Source: Agriotes lineatus (lineage: Eukaryota > Arthropoda > Insecta > Coleoptera > Elateridae). From it: DNA of 64,000 nt. Every line of letters starts with the position of its first letter. Positions within the stretch are counted from its first letter, which is position 1. The translations under genes and the position numbers were made by a program. Where the stretch lies: assembly GCA_940337035.1 (NCBI GenBank), contig CALNHX010003320.1, positions 88,963-152,962 on the forward strand. Direction: 5' to 3'. The notes under the pieces are model-generated. The model did not search any database. It had not been told where the DNA came from and saw only the letters and a list, made by a program, of their open reading frames with translations. Shown piece by piece: positions 34,111 to 46,900 of the stretch.

Positions 34111-35190
34111 GAAAGACAGCAACAGAAGAAAAGGGCAAATCAAATCGTGTGTAAATACAACTACACCAGAATGAATTCTATTAAAAAGAGAGAAATTTAT
34201 ATACCGAAACAAAAGAAAAAAGTGTAAAACAGGTTCTTATCAGAAGATTTGCTACAGCGCCTGGACTACGAATATCCAGAGTCTATTTATGGGGTTTGGT
34301 ACAACTTTATCTACGGAATATTTCATCCCATCTCTATCTCTCATAATAAGGAAGATCCCCATGTTGAAAGTAAATCTGTGAACACACTGTATACTTGTAT
34401 TAAACCGATTATGAACAGATTGGCTTTTATTTGGCTAGAAGCTTGGAGCAAAGATTATATATACCTAGATGTCTAGTGAATGGTCACAATAAAAGTTAGT
34501 CGGGACGCTGCATGAAGACGTCGCTGCGATAGCTACAAATTCTGAAGCTAAAAATCCTATTACATAGTGCCAAACTAACTAACTGGCTGAAATTAGTGAA
34601 ATGGATGTATTGAGATGATTTAAAGCTCTCAATTTAATTCTGTACGCAGAGAGAAATATTGAACAAAGTCAATTAAAGCACAGAGTTGAAATATTTTATT
34701 TAATTGCAATCTAAACAGTAGTTGAAGCTATTAAACGCATTGGTAATGAGATGCAGAAGTATAATTAGAGGGATAAAGGCTAGCATAAGAACAGCAGATT
34801 TCAGAAGGATTGAATTTGAAGTTTGAGTAAAAGAAAGATTTAAGATGGCTAATATAATATAGCAATATGATAGGTTTGAGCATCTTTGAAGCCGGACCAA
34901 ATGAAAGTAAATAATACAAAAGGCTGGTTATGTGCATAATGAATATGAGCGTAGAGTTATTAATAAAAGTACAGGACAGTGAAAAGCAAGCCAGCTGAAA
35001 GGTAGATGGAAATCAAAGCAAAATAAGATAAAATATGCAAAGAGCAATACAGAATGAAGGCAACTGAAATAAAGAACAATCAGTGACGTGTTTAAAATTG
35101 AACTTAAGTGCCAGTGTAGTTTAAAACTATGGGTTCATTGCAGAGCAGTGATAAATAACGTTTTATGTGACCAGAAAGAACAATTTTTAT
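34111..35190. other. No gene recognised
   Basis: May include the 3' part of the pogo element up to about 34500; no terminal repeat was identified. The 75-codon frame at 34249-34476 is unrecognised. Confidence 0.4.
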
Positions 35191-35193
35191 GTA

Positions 35194-35589
35194 CAAGGTG
35201 GCGCACAGCCGACTGATACATTTTAAATTCACTGTTGGAGTAAAAATGTTTCTTTTAAAACAGCGAAACGTGGATTTTATAATAACCAAAACACCAAATT
35301 TTATTTTTTAAATATTACATCAGGCAGGTGGCCGTGAAGGTAATGCTGCACGCGTTGAATACTGAAATGCCGTTGAAAATTGCGTCTTATCTGTGTAATG
35401 GATTTAGTCTCATAATAAAAACGAACTGCCACTGTACGATGAACTAAGGTCCGTTGCTCCATTATAATTACTAACCATTAACTTGAAAACTTACACTAAC
35501 TGTTGCGAATAGCAAAATTGTGTTAGCACTGTCACTTCGACAGAAAATCAAAAACACAATGTATCAGTCGGCTTTTGCGGCCACCCTTG
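35194..35589. mobile_element. Tc1/mariner-type MITE, 396 bp
   Basis: The left end caaggtggcgcacagccgac, then tgatacat, and the right end atgtatcagtcggc, then ttttgcggccacccttg, are inverted repeats of about 30 bases. Both are flanked by TA (35192-35193 and 35590-35591), the target duplication of Tc1/mariner elements. There is no transposase inside. Confidence 0.8.
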
Positions 35590-37620
35590 TATAAGAAATA
35601 AAGACAATTTCTAGTTTTAAGCAACAAACATGTTAATCAAATTTTATTCCTTTATGTGAAATTGTAACTAATACTTGTTTCCTTTAAACTGATTTTTGGT
35701 TAAAAAAAATAAGAAATGAATTCCTGTTATATCAACTTGTGGGCAAATGCTGCTCCCAATTTTTTATGTTTTTTTATAAATAAAATTAATTGCCAAGTAT
35801 AAAAAGTATACCAAATCATTCTACAAGTTACCAGGCACAGGTGGAAGTGTTAGCAAAAGTTTCTCCAGTGAAAACAGTTATAAATGTGTGCAAACCAAGA
35901 TCGGCCTAAGTTCGGCTCTGACACCTGAATATTTCAAGCTGTGACACCAGTCCATTTGAACTTCAGATGCCAAAGATTGCAAGTCCTGCAGGCCAGGAAG
36001 AGGTGCAAGAGCATCCCAGAACAAGATTTGAGTCCAGGGAAGCGACTTCCAGCGAATAAGGACATCGGCATCACCTGCACCGAGGCGAGATCGGCGAGAA
36101 TTTCAAAGGTACGATTTGGCATGTTTTTATGTGGTTGGAGTCCGGAAAGCTAGTGGACTTCGAGAATACACCTTGCTAAAGAGGTTCATCGTGTTTCCGA
36201 GCACCCAGATCCCTCCCAGTTCGAGTAAATTGCGTGGCGTCACCAGAAAAATGCGATTTTGGCCAGGATTTGGAGCTATCATAAGAAGTAGAACAAAAGA
36301 TAGCTAGCGTCGTTTTACGTCACAATCTGAAAAAATCAAGTTAGTTGTTGCTAGGCGGGAGATTTGCTTCAGTTTACCTGTGGTTTCTTGCAAATTTCGC
36401 TTTTGAATATCAAAATAAAACGCTGTATGCACCCGCGAACTTTTTGTGGTTAAGTCAAGTTTGTGAGGTTATGAGTAATTGAGGCGATTAGCGCGGTTGT
36501 ACTAAAATTTGGCGTATTTGAGCTACGCTGAGTTAAATATTCTAAAGAATAATTTTAAAATAAAACTCAAATTTGAACCTAACCTGAGATATTAGTCCTG
36601 TGTTTTGCCGGTGCAAGCTCAAAGAAATATTGCAATTCAATAAAATATAGAAAAGGGCAATTAACCATTTTATTAAAGAGTAATAAATACAGGCAAAGTT
36701 TTACGTTTTTTAAAATTTAATAGAACTACCCAGAGTATTGTGTGGTGACTTGCCCTATTTAATTATTTATATTTTCACTAAAGCCTTTATTAGTTGAAGG
36801 CATCCTTACAATATATACCTATGTCTCTTTTTAATTCATATTTACGTGCCACTTCCAGAAAAGAAATTCTTTGTTTTCGGAAGAGATGGTTTTGTAGATA
36901 AACTGCTAATGGATACTTAACTGCATTATGTTTTGCAAATATTTACTGAATATTATTGAAATACCGAACAAGGTTTATATACGCTTGCGAAACAAGTGAC
37001 AAAAGAATTTTCGTAAAACGTGCCCTAATAAGATTTTTATATTTTTATACAGGGTGACATTGAAATGTGAGGCAATATTTCAGGTGCATTTCGAGATGTA
37101 AAAATAAGTCATAAAGTTTAATACGTTCTTAAAGAGGTTAACTGGTAACTGGTAGAACAACCAATGTAATAAATTGAACACTTTCAATTATTTGATAATC
37201 TTTAATTTTACTTGCAACTGTTGGCCAACCTGACTGTAAACTTGAACTCTGTTTACAAATAACACGCTGGGAATAATCTCTTTCCTAAATTATTATCTGC
37301 ATTTGTGCGGTTTGCAAATATGCTGGTCCAAACATGCAGCGAATACATTTGCTATGAACCAATGTTTAGTCAGCTACATTTCTAAGCAATGACTTACGCC
37401 ATCTGTCATGGGCGTACAGTAGTACATTCGGCGTGATCTCCCGTTCATTGAGTTTACATATCTAGGGAGGGTTTGCTTCTGGAGCTTTGTTGATTGATGT
37501 ATCCATAACCACGACTGGGAAAACGATAAGAGGTCGCTTGTTGTAAACTGAGCTTGCTCGCAACAAAATGGCAAATAAGTTACAAGAATTAAACACAACG
37601 ATGGGGTTTTTTATTTTAAA
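35590..37620. other. No gene recognised
   Basis: A segment of more balanced composition at 35940-36110 ends in agaatttcaaaggtacgatt, which would fit an exon and splice donor. Its frames show no known domain. Around 37050 tacagggtgacattgaaatg resembles the end of a mariner-like repeat. The rest is AT-rich. The region lies downstream of GPAA1. Confidence 0.4.
37609..37614 (-). terminator. GPAA1: Candidate polyadenylation signal of GPAA1
   Basis: AATAAA on the minus strand about 15 bases after the stop codon of the last GPAA1 exon. The distance is short but possible. Other signals further down cannot be excluded. Confidence 0.35.
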
Positions 37621-37628
37621 TGCTACAA

Positions 37629-37950
37629 TTAATTGTTCTTTTTCTCTTGGACAGAGGGGTTTTGATCAATGATTATCTTTGGTTTGGGAGTAGAAAACAA
37701 AACATACCAAAAACATAACCAGTTTGGTATCATAATACAGGTCGCTACATTATATAACCAGTTACTATAAATCATGGAATCTACAATACTAAATACGATT
37801 GCTTGTTGCGTTGCCACAAATCCACGATTGGTATTTTCTTTAAAAGTTTCTCCCGCAAATGTAATAAAAGTATAAATAGTTACTGTTGCTGTCAGAACTA
37901 CTAATGGATGTGCAACAAGCCATAGAAGCTTCTGAACGATGGAACACATT
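37629..37950 (-). CDS. GPAA1: GPAA1 last exon
   Basis: 322 bp after a 55-nt intron. It encodes MCSIVQKLLWLVAHPLVVLT to the last helix, with PNWLCFWYVLF, and a short polar tail ending at the TAA in 37629-37631. Confidence 0.92.
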
Positions 37951-40900
37951 CTGCAATTGAAAGTTTGATTACACCACATCAAGGTTACAATTTTTAATTA
38001 CTCACCGGCAGTTGCTTGGATTAATCAATAATACTAATGGAACATATAGTGTACCCGCCAAGAGCCCCAATGAAAAGTTATACATAGAGAGACAGATTAA
38101 TGCAGTGGCCAACTCGAGAAGTGCCAGAATATTCAAAACCGCCATGCTTTTGTAACATGTTCTTATCAATACAAAAATTGGAGTGAACAATAAAAGAATA
38201 GAAAACAATGCAAATCCAGCATATACTGATAACTCGGTACTCAGACCATATTCAAATCCTACTTTTGTTATGTTACTTGGAGAATTCATTATAGCTACAC
38301 CAGTTATATGAGTCAAAAGCAAAACAGTTCCGATTTGAACCAAATTTATATTTGTTTCTTCAATTTCTTCAGGAGGCAAAGAATCGCTGCCATCGGGTTT
38401 TTTAGATTTCTGTGAATCTTCTTTATTTTCAGCACCTATTAAAAACAAATATAAAACGATAAATAGATTATTATGTAGCATTACCATTCAAATCGCCTGA
38501 GGCCAAAGGGTTCTGCTGTAGTTGACACCACTTTCCACAAGCTTTTACAAATAGCGCACCCGCTATCAGACAAATTGCTGGCATATACAAACCTGAAATT
38601 ATTAATACTGTTAATATGTTTCACACGTTATAATAAAATATAAGAAAATAAAATAATATTTCATTTAGAAGTACTTCTTCAGCTGTGATAGCTGTAAAAA
38701 GCGTCTTCACCCAGAATGCGCCGAACTCACGGCCTCGGAGGTCAAGGTCATGGAATTACGTGGAAAAAGAGAGCTCTTGCTATTTTGTATAGAATGTAAA
38801 TCTAGCCTTAAAATTCTGCCAGCTGTTGTTGCTCAATTCAACAGTCTGTCTATTCTGGTAACAAGTCTCTCTGAAAAAGTCGATAACCTGGAGAAGCAGA
38901 AAACTAAACTTGAAAACTCTATTATAGACGAAGTAGAGGAGAGAACCCGTCGTAAAACGAATGTAATTGTTTATAACGTGGAGGAGCAACGCTCCAGCTC
39001 TGTAACATCGCGATTTGAATCTGATAAAAAAGCAATTCTGGATATTTTGAGTAACATGATTGATATTGCTGATAATGATATTAAGAGTTGCTACAGGTTA
39101 GGAAAGTTCGAAAATGATAACAAGCGCCCGTTAAAAGTCATTCTGAAAAACCGCGAAACTGCTTTTTCTATATTAAAAAACAAATCAAAATGTCCTTCTC
39201 CGGTTAAAATTGCGAGCGACTTGACAGTAATGCAACGGAATCAGTTAAACGTTCTCAGATCCGAACTAGAATCCGTAAATAAGGACACTGTCACCAAAAC
39301 TATCAAATATATTCGCGGTAAGCCAACTATTGTTGACATTAACCAAAGCGGCAACTCGCAGTCAAAAAACGGCGTATCCAAAAAAAACTCAAATCTAGCG
39401 AGTAACACTGAGGTCAAAATTTATTATCAAAATGTCAGAGGTCTTAAATCGAAAATCAAAGAAGTTGAAAAATATTGTTATATATTAGATGCTTATGATA
39501 TTGTTGTCTTAACTGAAACTTGGCTATGCCCAGCAATTAATAGTACTGAATTCAAACTAGACAATTTTGTAATTTATAGAAATGATAGAAACCTGAACAA
39601 CAGTTCATGCTCTAGAGGGGGGGGGGTGTCCTAATAGGTATAAAGAAGAATTTTAAAAGCGTTATTTTAGAGTATCCACAAAATGTTGAACATTTGTTTA
39701 GCCGAATCGTTGACTCGTCTTTAAATTGTATTATAAGCTCTGTTTACTTTCCGCCCTTAACAGCCGATATTATTTTTCAAGCATACTGTAATACTCTGGA
39801 ATCATTGGATTTGGTATACCCTAAAATTAATTGGTTGTTGCTGGGGGACTACAATTTGCCTAATGTCTCGTGGTGTACAATAGATCATGCGTGCGTTCCG
39901 ATTTTTAAAGATTCAGCCACTCTGAGGGAGAGATCATGCGCTAAACTTTTATCTGATTCTCTTTCTTATCTGAACATAGTTCAACATAACTACGTCACCA
40001 ATAAAAATTATGTAATTTTAGACTTGGTATTTTCCAACTCAAATATGTATGCGGTATCTCTTGCCCCTGAATCGATTGTAGAAATCGATGCTTATCATCC
40101 TCCTCTATGTATGATATACAAATACTTAGCAGACACTGTCGAGGATCAGTCTGTGGATTGGTATTATGATTTCGAATCTGCTAACTATTCTGGCATCTCG
40201 GACTTTTTGTGTAATCTCTATTCTGAGTTTTTCATTGATTCTTCGTTATCGTGCTGCGAGTTAACTACTATTTTTTATGTAATCTTTATACATGTATATA
40301 TCAATTTGTTCAAAAAAAGCGCAAATGGAGTTCAACATTTCCAGCGTGGTATAGTAAGGAGCTTAAGACTTCAATTGCTCGAAAGAAGAAGCACACATGG
40401 CATACAAAAAGTATTGCTCTCCGCTTTACTATACCTTATTTTCTAATTTGAGGCGTAGATGCAAACTACTAGCGAAAATGGATTTTGAAAAACACAATGA
40501 TAACATACAAAATTTCATCACGCAAAATCCCAAAAACTTTGGAGATATGTCAACTCAAAAAGAATACTAATACTCTTCCGAATCTAATGACTTTTCAACA
40601 AGTCATGTATAATGATTCCATTTCTATCTCCAACGCGTTCGCTGAATATTTTTCAACTTTTTACAGGCCTTCAAATGGTCTAGTGGATGTATCCCTAGAT
40701 GATCAGACTCCATACAATATTAACTCGATTGTTCTTTCACTATCGGACGTATTTGCGGGGATAAATGGACTTGATGTTGGCAGGAGCGCAGGGCCGGATG
40801 GTATTCCTCCTATTCTACTCAAAAACTCAAATTTTATCTTTGCTCAGATATTGAAAATTTTATTCGATAAATCGCTGTCTGAAGGTTCGTTTCCTACTGA

Positions 40901-43900
40901 ATGGAAGGCATCATACATTACCCCTATCCATAAGTCCGGGGATAGAAACGATATTGCCAATTATAGACCTATTTCGATATTGAGCGTAATTCCAAAGTTA
41001 TTTGAATCCTTGTTAATAGATAAATTAAAAGGAGTTATTTGTCCTCATCTTACGGATAGGCAATTCGGATTTATGAATAAAAGAAGTATAGATGCGAACT
41101 TGGTGTATTACACTCAATATATACTTGACTCTTTAGAAAATAAACATCAAGTAGACAGCATCTATACTGATTTTAGCAAAGCATTCGATTCGGTGAATCA
41201 CTCCTTACTGTTAGCTAAACTACATACTTTTGAATATCGGGCTCTTTATTAGAGTGGTTCCGTAATTATTTAACTAACAGAGTGCAATATGTTAGGGTTT
41301 CAATACATGTTCAAGGGAAATTACGGTTTATTCAGGAGTTCCACAGGATCACACCTGGGTCCCTTGCTATTTATCATGTTCATTAATGATCTGCATTTAG
41401 TTCTGAAAGACGTAGAAGTGTTGCTATTTGCTGACGACTGTAAGATCTTCAAACGTATAGAGGCAGACGAGGACACTGTAGTTTTGCAGAGGGCATTAGA
41501 TCGGTTTGCAACCTGGTGTGAGAGAAATGATCTAAACTTAAATCCAGAGAAATGTAAATGTATATCTTTCTCCCGTGCCAGAGCTCCCTTGTCTGAGGAC
41601 TATAAAATAAACTCGGTGTCCTTAGCTCGAGTATTTACTATCCGCGATCTTGGGGTAATCTTCGATTCTAAACTGTCTTTCTCGCAACAAATAGATTTCA
41701 CAGTTAATAAAGCAAATCAACTTTTGGGGTTTATTAGGAGAGTTTGCTTTGAACTTAGGTCGGTTTTCTACTATTAAGACTTTGTATGTTATGATTGTGC
41801 GGACCCTTATTAATGTTCGGCTCAATAGTGTGGTCTCCAAACTTTAAAGTGTACATTGATCGGCTGGAGACGGTCCAACATAAATTTTTTAGAATTGCAG
41901 CGACGAGACTGGGATTGCAGGACCCATTTTGCGATCACAACTATCAAGAAATATCTATAACGGTACAAATTCCCTCACTCGAGTCCCTGAGGAAATATTT
42001 TGATCTGCTTTTTCTTTACAAATTAGTAAATGGACAACTGGACTGCCCCCTTCTTTTGAGTCAATTGATGTTCAAGGTGCCTTCACGGCCCTCGAGATCA
42101 GTCACCACCTTTGCCTTGTCAACTTATACGTCGTGCTACACCTTAAACAATCCTCTAACCCGTATATGCGCCATGTGTAATGATCTCTCATGTGATATTT
42201 TAGATCCTAGTTTGAGTCACTTTTGTAAGGTAGCAAGGAGTACTATTTTTGTTTTTGAGTGAACGAGCCATGTCGTCACTATCGTCGGAATTAATGTTAT
42301 GTTATTTTTTTCTGTAAAAGGACTTCGAGTCCGTCCATACTTGTAATAAATAAATAAATAAAATAAATAAAAAACATATAATTTTTGTATTGACATACAA
42401 GATATATTTTCATCACTCTGGTGACTATAAAAATATGATCGTGTAATTATTTAATAACCGGGCTGATACGTTTAATCCACTTTATTGCAAAAATTCTATG
42501 ATTTAACAGTTATCTTTGTAATGGGCCGATTCGTGTCACCCTATATTTATGTCATAACTCTGGTATTTAACCATATCCTGCTAGTAATAAAACTAAACCG
42601 TATTCCTTATTATGAATTAATTAATTTAAAATGTATTTTAAGTTTCGCAGGTGAATATGCCAAGGCCACTGATCGAAGCCGTATAGTTATAAATAGAACA
42701 AAGCAAGTGACGTGTGGAGAGAAACAAACTCAACTGGGGTACGAATATCAAGAAAAAAGACAACAAATAGACTTGAAACTGAAGCAGATGCAATGGCTAA
42801 TCGGAAGGCGCTCGCAGCTTTCGTTATCCAACAAGGTACTGCTTTATAAAATCATCATAAAACCCATCTGGACTTATGGTATTCAGCTCTGCGGCTGTGC
42901 AAAAGCATCCCATAAAAAAATCATACAAAGAATACAATCTAAAATACTCCGAATAATCACTGACGCTCCATGGTATGTAAGCAACGATTCTATCCACACC
43001 GACTTGAAAATCCCTCATGTAACAACTGAAATCCCAAAGATTCGCACATGCATACAACCTCAAGTTACCAGGACATGAAAATGACCTTGTAGGGCATCTC
43101 GCACGCCAACCAGCAGCCGCAAGACGACTTCAACGAACCTGGTCACTAGATTTACTCCCCTAACTGCCTTCTGTTATTGTACAACCCTGGGAAGACGGTA
43201 ATGGCCTAATCCCAAATCATGACATGTATTGAGATGGTCGGTCCCTATAATTTGGTGTTTATAATATGTTAATAATTTAATAAGGGTTACCACCCAAAAT
43301 ATATTTTTGTATTCGTATTATCAAATTTCAGGTTGATTAAAAGCTACTTGTAAATTGATAGCTAAAATAAATAGTTGTATCCCCTTATAATATCTTATTT
43401 ATCTGCCACTAATAAAAACGCTAGCTCAAAATTTCGGTAAAGCACAGACTCATCACTCGGTTAGGTTCCCCTTTGAATGCATTATTTAATTTCTCAAATT
43501 CATTAAGTAGGGATCTGTTCTCCGCATTAGCTCAAACGCGCAATTGTAAATCTGAAATTAACTCAAATGTTAACCAAGATGGTTGCCGTTTACAAGTTGC
43601 GTTTAATTGAATGATAAATACTGTGAAATTGGTCAACGTGTTATCGGTAATTGCTTGAATTTTGACTGTTTTCCCGGCATTAATTTGTCTTCTGTTTTAG
43701 CACTTGCGGGAACGCTATTTCAACTGTTTTAGGAAGGCGTCCTTTGACTCGCATAACCTCACAATCGGATTCTATTTGCTATTTGAACAACAATTATTCC
43801 TCTGGAGCTGTAGGAATTACTTGAATATTGCTCGGTACTATCGCCTTTATGCTGCACGTAGCTTTCCAAGGTCTAACAGCACTTATTTTAGTGAATTTGG

Positions 43901-46900
43901 GTACCTGGTTTTGGTCCCATTGCCTCGCTCGCAGGAAACGACGCCGTTGCTGTGGGGAAGCTGCTGTAGGCCCCCTGGTGATGAGATCTCTGGAATGCAG
44001 CCTAATGGAGCTGCTCGTTGCCCTGGGATGCTGACCTGGTCGCCCCAATGGTTGTACTCGTAGCACGCAGACTTCGAAACTTCAGTTGGATCATAGCCGA
44101 TTTGTTATCGGAATGCACCTCTTGTGGACTTCGAATTTTTGGTGATGGATTTTTATGCAAATATTACCACACGTACTCTGAATTGCACCGATTAAAACGA
44201 CGTACTTTTTATAATAAAATATTAACATTTATTGCACAAAATTCAATTTTAAAGGGGAGCACATTTACCACATCAATCAGCATTAATTAATTCATTTGTC
44301 AACCTCCATTAATTGTTTTATAAACAAAAGCTAGTTACTTTCAAATAAATTGCGGATATTAACAAGGTTCAAAACATTAACTTTTAACAATAATTCTACT
44401 TAAAATTATGATTTTGTACACTAATACTATATCTAAAATAATTATTTACATTTATATTAATTTAGCGTGTCTATTTTCCACTGCACATCTTTTTAATTAG
44501 CGTTTTAAAAGTTCACATGTCATTGCACTGACTAAAGTATTTAATTCGCGCATATCCTGCACTGGGTTTCATTTGAATTTTCTGTTTGATTTTCGTTCAC
44601 AATTTTAAATTCATATGTGTTTTCTTTTCTGCAAATCCTATAATCCTTGCCTTTGATTCTTACGGTTTCCTTTTTAAGCTTATTTATGCTTCAATCACCT
44701 TTCTTATAAAACCCTGACTGGATTTCACCATTAAAATATGCCTGAGTTCTACGCTTCATTCCCTTGTGTTCGCCATCTATCTTGTAATTATTAAATTTTC
44801 ATCCGGTTTGACCTATACATTTAGCACAAACCTAATTAACTAACCGAACTTACATCCAATTTGGCTCCCTATGCAAAATGAGGTTAGCCTACTGTGTTTA
44901 TTAATTATTATTCTGCAGTTACTGGCATCTCATTACAACTGTATTCATTATTTGGCAAATTGAAATTTTAGCTTTGCAGTTATATAAGATATCTCACTCT
45001 GAGCTTTCATGAAATGTCCATTAATTTGGCAATGCTAACAGTTGATTTATAGGGCTTAAAACCATAGCAGTATATATTTAAGATAACATTTACTAATTAC
45101 TTGTATGTTCTGAGTAGATTGTAAATGCGCAAATAAAATTTAAAAAAAAAAAATCTCAAACCGTTTGACCAGGGCAACTTTGGTCTCATACATAAGAGCG
45201 ACCCTGTATGTACACCTATGTAGCAACTGCTAACAGCAGCAAACCTGAGCATCAATACTCTCCGTACAAACAAATTCGACAGAAGATGATCATGGGTTTA
45301 CAGAAGACTGGGTCCAAAATCATGCATCTCGTGTTGCCTAGGGGCAAGTTGATATGCAAGATTTAAATCAGACTGTTTAATGGCCACCTGCAAGTCATGA
45401 CGAAGAAGTGGTGTTAAACTATTTCAAAATTGCACAGAACAAATATAAGGGTGTTATTCTGCATCAAAAACTAAGAATTAAAGATAGCAATTCCGTTTTA
45501 AAATGTTTAGATTTAGTAGGCTGGTATTTAGTTTTCATTATCTGCATGTTTTACTTACAACTGTCAAAATGATTATGAGTCACTCATTACTATAAATTTT
45601 ATTAAAAAAAAAACTTGAAATAATTTATTTTGTAACGCATGCGTATTGTTTTTCTACTTTTTACTATAGAACAATGTCCACATATTGTATGTAAACACAA
45701 AACATGTATTGAAACAAAACACCAGCCTATGTTTGAAAAACGGATTTCTATCTTTAATTCTATGATCAAGGATATCTTTGAAATGAATGATTTTAGAACA
45801 TATGTTTTATTTTGTGATGCAAAATAACGCCCTTATATTTGTTCCGTGCAATTTTGAAACACCCTGTATAAATACTTATAACTTTTTTTTTATGTTACTG
45901 TTACAACTTTATGATTAAGCCTTAGCACACTTGTTTATGAACAACCTGAAATATAAATACTAGGGATGTCGGTGGAAACCCGAGTAGACCCGAGTAATAG
46001 TCAACCTGAGTATATTTTCAGGACCCGGGTACCCGACTAGTAAATTATGTAATTTCCAGAAAGTCAGCCTTTGTCGGAGAAGAATTATCCCATCCTATAC
46101 CACATAATGTTTCGTGCTTCATATAATAAATCCGCTTCACGGAAATATTCAACCATGAATAGTACCATTAAATTGTGTCAGTATGGGCAACATACACATC
46201 CTCTGTGTGATGTTGATGCTGCTACGAATTTCGGATAAAGTCACGTACTTGAATTTGATACCACTTGGAAGTGTGAAAATATTTACAAATAACAGACGAC
46301 TTGCAGTTTGAATTGGTGAGTAGGTATGTTAGAACAATTTGTCCAAATCCTATCAGTTGCACGATTCACGCAAGTTAAATTCCTAATTTAGTGATATACT
46401 CAATATTCATTTCTATAAAAACCTTATTTCTGCGTGGGCCATTTTAAATATTAATGCTTCGCCGTAGTTAAGATCGCCGATTCAGGTTTACTTTAGCGTA
46501 TCTTATGAATCAAGCTTTGTTCCTGTTTGGATGACGCAATCTATTCTCACATACAGTGTGCCTTATCGCCGTCTCTCTCAGAATTTTTGTTGTACAAGCA
46601 ACTAAAACTTTCCGCGTTGGTCGTTTATAAACACTGCAATTCAGTCATATTCATCGAAATTCATTTATAAATCCACCCTTTGTTCTCTTTTGCCCGTAAA
46701 GCAGTTTCAGCTTACCGAATTCTCCGTATTTATTGTTGTTCTGACACACTCAAGGTTCCCTTTGAGTTTCGTGAGAAATGCATAGTCAGCTTTCGAGATT
46801 CTAGAATTTTCTGAACCGTTTACCATGAGAGCAACAAGGAACGTAGATAAACCGCGTCTGCACTTGGTAATTGTTGCGCTTGCATCTTCGGAGAAGCTTC

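Larger units (their letters stand above)
38667..42372 (+). mobile_element. LINE, ~3.7 kb, in the giant GPAA1 intron
   Basis: The element begins just after a stop at 38667 inside a zinc-finger coding segment and ends with an AATA-repeat tail at 42345-42372. It includes the end of an ORF1-like part, endonuclease, reverse transcriptase and C-terminal region. It lies antisense to GPAA1, so its own polyadenylation signals do not face the host transcript. Confidence 0.85.

Noticed and set aside
35940..36115. Exon with donor at caaag/gtacga
   Set aside because: Composition is suggestive, but no frame matches a known domain and no acceptor was fixed.
38436..38487. GPAA1 translation start at the Met codon near 38487
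   Set aside because: The residues before GAENKED are translated intron; the acceptor at 38436 and phase agreement with 38592-38485 show an internal exon.
43704..44290. Overlapping plus-strand frames around 44 kb
   Set aside because: Three frames are open at once in a moderately GC-rich patch; none has a recognisable domain, and the region is intronic.
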